A stretch of 9,430 nucleotides of DNA, taken from Prevotellaceae bacterium. GTDB lineage: Bacteria; Bacteroidota; Bacteroidia; Bacteroidales; UBA932. Shown here one piece after another: positions 7,079-9,430 of this stretch. Location: the NCBI GenBank assembly GCA_031288885.1, contig JAITQP010000063.1, positions 1 through 9,430 of the forward strand. Reading direction: 5' to 3'. How positions within the stretch are numbered: the first letter of the stretch is position 1; each line of letters opens with the position of its first letter. Under the pieces are notes generated by a model. It saw nothing but the letters and a program-made list of their open reading frames with translations, was not told where the DNA came from and did no database searches. Position numbers and translations under genes: made by a program.

Positions 7079-7148
7079 TGACGTTTTTTTTGCTTGGGGT
7101 TGTTGTTGCAACGTTGCACGCTTCGCGTCCCTTTTCCCCCGCCCTGCC

Positions 7149-7289
7149 GTCATTCTGACCGTAGCGCGCGAGGGTACGAGCGCGCACAGCGGAAGAACTG
7201 GAGCGCAGCGGAGCTCGGCGAAGCCAATCTCCCCGCATACAGCCGTCGCCGCACGCTTTACGCCATTGCGCGTTTCGCGTCATTGCGCG
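7149..7289 (+). repeat. Diverged GTCATTC/GTCATTGCG dispersed repeats
   Basis: GTCATTCTGACC begins a 36-bp stretch (7149-7184) that matches, on the opposite strand, 9130-9164 at about 29 positions by eye. Nearby are GCGAAGCCAATC (7218-7229) and two CATTGCGCG words (7264-7272, 7280-7288). These look like worn parts of the palindromic GTCATTGCGA...GAAGCAATCC element seen intact near 9021. They are noncoding remnants. No gene is supported in 7058-7583; the part from about 7330 to 7583 is AT-rich and carries the next promoter. Confidence 0.5.
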
Positions 7290-7509
7290 CCCCGAACCCA
7301 TATACGGGAAAAAAGGGAAAAGCCGAAGAGCAAATAACATGTCTAATGTCCCCAAATTACACCTCTCTCCCCGTTCCCCGCAGGGGATTACCCGCCGCGA
7401 TACAATCAAAAGGAGTTATTTTTCATTTTTCTATCACAATAAATACAAAAAGTTTGTATAAAAGGGTCAAATAATTTTGAGGGGGATAATTTTTTTGGCA
7501 GAAAAAAGT

Positions 7510-7517
7510 TATCTTTG
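7510..7517 (+). promoter_or_regulatory. -7 promoter element upstream of the SUMF1-fold gene
   Basis: TATCTTTG exactly matches the Bacteroidota -7 consensus and is followed by C, as in many such promoters. It lies 66 bp before the start codon. A TTTG at 7494-7497 is only 12 bp upstream, too close for the standard -33 box, so upstream recognition is unclear. The surrounding 7400-7510 region is strongly AT-rich. Confidence 0.65.
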
Positions 7518-7583
7518 CGCCTCAACTAATGCGGTACGCATTAACAACGATCACTGTTACTAATTAAAAATCAATTTAACGAG

Positions 7584-8696
7584 ATGAAAAAACATGTACT
7601 TTTAGGGATTTGCCTGCTGGTAGCAGGGGTATTAATTGTGGCACCCGGGCGGGTACAAGCTGCGAGCATGGCGGTGCTGGTGGTAGGTTTGGAGACAGAC
7701 GCGGCGAGCGATGCGTTTGCGGAGGCTATACGGTACGAATACACACAAAAGGGATACACGATGGTAACCGGCGCCGCGGTTTTGGCGAAGCAAACCGAGC
7801 TGCGCAACCTGCACAAGCAGAACCAGCCGGTAGACACGGGAGGTCTAGCGGCGTGGGGGAAAACCAACAATATAGACTTTGTGCAGCTGGTAGTAGAGAA
7901 CGATTGTACTATTACGATAAATGGCGTAGCCAAGAGCGGTCGTGAGCAGCTAGCGCAGGTGGTGCGCTGTGGCACGGCGCAGTACACGGGTCGTGGTTAC
8001 TACCGGACGCGGTTTATTCCCAGCAGCCCCAACCCCAACCTGGGGACGGGGTTTGAAGATATGGTACATGTAACAGGAGGTGTATTTCAGATGGCAACGA
8101 ATTACTACGTGCAGCTTAGCGACTTTTACATAGGGAAATATATGGTGACGCAGGGGCTGTGGAAGAAGGTGATGGGGTCGTTACCCAGCAGCATTAGCGG
8201 CAGCTTGTTAGGAGATGATAAGCCGGTAGTTTACGTGAATTATACCGATGTAGAGAATTTTTTTACGGCGTTGAACTTGCAAACAGGTAAGAATTATCGG
8301 TTACCGACGGAAGCGGAGTGGGAGTATGCGGCGCGAGGGTGCAAGGCAGGGAATTGCGATAGTTATACGTACAGCGGGAGCAATACTCTTACGGATGTGT
8401 CGTGGTACCAAAGTAATTGCAGCGCCCTTCAAGTAGTAGGTACAAAACTTCCCAATGGGCTAGGACTTTACGACATGAGTGGGAATGCTAATGATTGGTG
8501 CTACGACTGGTATGGTAGTTATGGCACCAATACGGCGTCCTCACCTGCAGTAAATCCCACAGGGCCTGGCAGTGGCACTTCCCGCGTGATGCGTGGCGGC
8601 AACTGGTTCAGCGAAGAGTACTACCACCGCGTAACCTACCGTCACCCCGTCGTGCCTAACGACCGCTATGACAGGCATGGTTTCCGCCTAGTGTAG
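7584..8696 (+). CDS. Secreted protein with SUMF1/FGE-like C-type-lectin-fold domain, probably non-catalytic
   Basis: This 370-residue protein has a Sec signal peptide (LLGICLLVAGVLIVA, cleavage near VQA, residue 26). The N-terminal domain, about 27-145 (VLVVGLETDAASD, YEYTQKGYTMV, NNIDFVQLVVE, two Cys at 108 and 129), is not one I can name. The SUMF1/formylglycine-generating-enzyme fold spans about 157-370: VTGGVFQM (163-170), I-G-K-Y-x-V-T-Q (183-190), LPTEAEWEYAARG (240-252), GLGLYDMSGNANDWCYDW (292-309), SRVMRGGNW (333-341) and a final GFRLV. The two catalytic cysteines of true FGE fall at Ser343 and His348 here, so sulfatase activation or similar oxygen chemistry is unlikely and ligand binding is more plausible. 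Arg codons in the body are often CGG, while the last 40 codons use CGC/CGT. The gene stands alone with its own promoter and a terminator downstream. Confidence 0.88.
   Translation: MKKHVLLGICLLVAGVLIVAPGRVQAASMAVLVVGLETDAASDAFAEAIRYEYTQKGYTMVTGAAVLAKQTELRNLHKQNQPVDTGGLAAWGKTNNIDFVQLVVENDCTITINGVAKSGREQLAQVVRCGTAQYTGRGYYRTRFIPSSPNPNLGTGFEDMVHVTGGVFQMATNYYVQLSDFYIGKYMVTQGLWKKVMGSLPSSISGSLLGDDKPVVYVNYTDVENFFTALNLQTGKNYRLPTEAEWEYAARGCKAGNCDSYTYSGSNTLTDVSWYQSNCSALQVVGTKLPNGLGLYDMSGNANDWCYDWYGSYGTNTASSPAVNPTGPGSGTSRVMRGGNWFSEEYYHRVTYRHPVVPNDRYDRHGFRLV
8601..8693 (+). other. Candidate diversified (variable) region of the SUMF1-fold gene
   Basis: This covers residues 340-369. The fold-defining residues (W341, R349, R353, P358, R361, G366-F367-R368) are kept, while the positions between them hold mixed residues: F,S,E,E,Y,Y,H / T,Y / H,P,V,V / N,D / Y,D,R,H. 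Of these 19 intervening codons, 13 end in C and two in T (such as TTC, AGC, TAC, CAC, CCC, GTC), as expected if AAC or AAT codons of a template repeat were mutated at their adenines. Location at the 3' end of an FGE-fold gene matches known retroelement targets. No template repeat or reverse transcriptase is in the window, so this is inference. Confidence 0.4.
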
Positions 8697-8765
8697 CCGT
8701 AGCTCCGCTAGTTTTGGTTTGGCCTTAGTTTATCCTGTTGGCGTTTTATCTTTTCTGTAAGCTAT

Positions 8766-8816
8766 CTCTCTTCGCCGGTCTGCGGAGCGGAGCGGAGCAG
8801 GACAAGGCGAAGAGAG
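8766..8816 (+). repeat. 11-bp perfect inverted repeat downstream of the SUMF1-fold gene
   Basis: CTCTCTTCGCC (8766-8776) is exactly complementary to GGCGAAGAGAG (8806-8816), with a 29-nt loop that contains repeated GCGGA units. It starts 70 bp after the stop codon. It may be an mRNA 3' structure, or a cruciform like those found just after variable regions of some retroelement targets. Confidence 0.5.
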
Positions 8817-8884
8817 CCCTGCCGCCGGAGGCGGCAAAAAAATTTCAATTTTGGCGGTTAATGTTCTTTAAATGTTCGTTGTAT

Positions 8885-8910
8885 GGGCGGGTTTCAAACC
8901 CGCCCTTTTT
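8885..8910 (+). terminator. Intrinsic terminator
   Basis: GGGCGGG (8885-8891) pairs perfectly with CCCGCCC (8899-8905), and the stem can extend through TTT/AAA. TTTTT (8906-8910) follows at once. This is a textbook Rho-independent terminator on the plus strand, about 190 bp after the SUMF1-fold gene. A worn partial copy (GAGTTTAAACCCGTCC) lies near 8940-8956. Confidence 0.75.
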
Positions 8911-8999
8911 GTGTGTCGTAGCGGTATGGTTGTAAGAGCGAGTTTAAACCCGTCCAATGGTAGTGAATTACGAAATTTGCAGAATTTACCTATGTGAGG

Positions 9000-9122
9000 A
9001 TGTCTCAAAAGGTTGTTTTCCGTCATTGCGAACGAGGCGAAGCAATCCAGGACAGCAGTAAATCAATTATTTCCGGATTGCTTCGCTACGCTCGCAATGA
9101 CGCAAGGTGGCTTTTGAGACAT
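9000..9122. mobile_element. MITE-like palindromic element with nested GTCATTGCGA repeat
   Basis: The outer 12-bp ends are exactly inverted: ATGTCTCAAAAG (9000-9011) and CTTTTGAGACAT (9111-9122). Inside, 28-bp arms at 9021-9048 and 9075-9102 (starting CGTCATTGCG and ending GCAATGACG) are inverted with 25 of 28 matches. The whole 123-bp unit can fold into a long hairpin, carries no gene, and has transposon-like termini. No clear target-site duplication is visible in the flanks. The inner arms belong to the widespread GTCATTGCGA...GAAGCAATCC type of dispersed palindrome. It may be a REP/MITE-type non-autonomous element. Confidence 0.6.
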
Positions 9123-9129
9123 TCCCCTA

Positions 9130-9164
9130 CGCGCTCGCTCCTCGCGCACTCCGCTCGGAATGAC
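9130..9164 (-). repeat. Diverged copy of the 7149-7184 repeat, inverted
   Basis: This 35-bp stretch, ending CGGAATGAC, aligns to the reverse complement of 7149-7184 with about 29 matches counted by eye and one gap. It lies right beside the MITE-like element. The pair brackets the SUMF1-fold gene in opposite orientation. Confidence 0.55.
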
Positions 9165-9184
9165 AGGGGCGTGCGGCGTCAGCC

Positions 9185-9198
9185 CATTAATCATTAAC
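9185..9198 (-). repeat. Two heptamer units (CATTAAY)2
   Basis: CATTAAT and CATTAAC lie back to back. The tract overlaps the stop codon (9194-9196, minus strand) of the coding remnant next to it, and is the inverse of the ATTAATG repeat at 7058. Confidence 0.6.
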
Positions 9199-9319
9199 AG
9201 TAGGTGGTTCCTTTCAGCGCGGCTAACTCGGTGAGGGCTAGGGTAAGGGCGGCATCCTTTTCAGCAAGAGCGGCATCCTTCTCGGTAATAAAAGCATCTT
9301 TTTCGGCAAGGGCGATTAA
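9194..9319 (-). pseudogene. C-terminal coiled-coil remnant, probably of a PD-(D/E)XK (Rpn-type) transposase/nuclease
   Basis: Read on the minus strand, an open stretch of 41 codons ends at TAA (9196-9194). It encodes A-L-A-E-K-D-A-F-I-T-E-K-D-A-A-L-A-E-K-D-A-A-L, then TLALTELAALKGTTYC. The heptad A-E-K-D-A-A-L is repeated three times, encoded by 21-bp direct repeats within 9251-9313. Such alanine/glutamate/lysine/aspartate heptads are typical of the C-terminal tails of Bacteroidota PD-(D/E)XK family transposase-like proteins. Upstream the frame meets TGA at 9322-9320 inside a heptamer repeat, and no start codon or catalytic domain is present, so only the tail survives. The parent family is inferred from the tail alone. 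Confidence 0.5.
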
Positions 9320-9341
9320 TCATTAATCATTAACCATTAAT
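9314..9341 (-). repeat. Heptamer tandem repeat (CATTAAT)4
   Basis: Four contiguous 7-bp units: GATTAAT, CATTAAT, CATTAAC, CATTAAT. The tract truncates the coding remnant at its N-terminal side and supplies its in-frame stop. It is inverted relative to the 7058-7078 tract. Confidence 0.75.
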
Positions 9342-9376
9342 CGCTCTCCCCCTCTTCCTTTTCCCCAAAAATAATG

Positions 9377-9384
9377 TATCTTTG
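9377..9384 (+). promoter_or_regulatory. -7 promoter element facing the right edge
   Basis: TATCTTTG followed by C matches the Bacteroidota -7 consensus exactly. It points to a gene starting beyond 9430. The 46 bases after it contain no start codon followed by a convincing frame. Confidence 0.55.
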
Positions 9385-9430
9385 CACGATTTCCTTTCTT
9401 AGGTACTTTATTAACGGTGCATAATAGCAC

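Noticed and set aside
7059..7474. Open frames on both strands in the hom-SUMF1 gap
   Set aside because: They cover heptamers and worn dispersed repeats, have arginine/serine-rich low-complexity composition, and no start context.
8820..8836. TGCCGCC/GGCGGCA hairpin followed by A-run
   Set aside because: The adjacent tract is A, not T, on the plus strand after the stem, so it cannot be an intrinsic terminator on that strand; on the minus strand the T-run precedes the stem.
8738..8935. Plus-strand open frame of 65 codons
   Set aside because: It runs through the inverted repeat and the intrinsic terminator and has no homology-like pattern.
8994..9197. Plus-strand open frame of 67 codons
   Set aside because: It lies wholly within the palindromic element and dispersed repeats, whose translations are a familiar source of false small proteins.

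Overview
The window reads as chromosomal DNA of a Bacteroidota bacterium, most likely Bacteroidales. Three sites match the Bacteroidota -7 promoter element TAnnTTTG (5813, 7510, 9377). Start codons lack Shine-Dalgarno sites. The protein families (DUF4249-like tail, VTC/DUF4956/DUF2490 set, TlpA-like lipoprotein, SUMF1-fold secreted protein) are typical of that phylum. Base composition is moderately GC-rich in the core genes and lower around 7330-8560. No tRNA, rRNA or CRISPR array was seen.

Region 1 (1-3537) is a tight forward operon of six genes with gaps of 3-15 bp and one 4-bp overlap: the tail of a probable DUF4249 protein, a two-domain lipoprotein, a small secreted protein with tyrosine-rich repeats, a VTC-type polyphosphate polymerase domain protein, a DUF4956 membrane protein and a DUF2490 probable outer-membrane beta-barrel. 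The last three suggest a polymer-making or polyphosphate-related envelope module. The first three may be its surface partners.

Region 2 (3538-7057) holds three separately spaced forward genes: a TlpA-like thioredoxin-fold lipoprotein whose CxxC has become SxxC, a TatD-family metal-dependent hydrolase starting at TTG, and a monofunctional homoserine dehydrogenase. Hairpins and short 7-bp tandem repeats fill the gaps, and two of these repeat tracts run right up to a start codon.

Region 3 (7058-9430) looks accessory. Its one intact gene encodes a secreted protein with an unrecognised N-terminal domain and a C-terminal SUMF1/formylglycine-generating-enzyme fold that lacks both catalytic cysteines. 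Its last ~40 codons differ in codon use from the rest and resemble the variable region of a diversity-generating retroelement target. No reverse transcriptase or template repeat is in the window, so this remains a hypothesis. The gene is bracketed by inverted copies of a GTCATTC-type dispersed repeat and, further out, by inverted heptamer repeats. The 7058-7583 gap holds heptamers, the dispersed repeat and an AT-rich promoter region. The 8697-9430 stretch holds an inverted repeat, a strong intrinsic terminator, a MITE-like palindromic element, a decayed coiled-coil tail of a probable transposase/nuclease on the minus strand, more heptamers, and a promoter facing out of the window.
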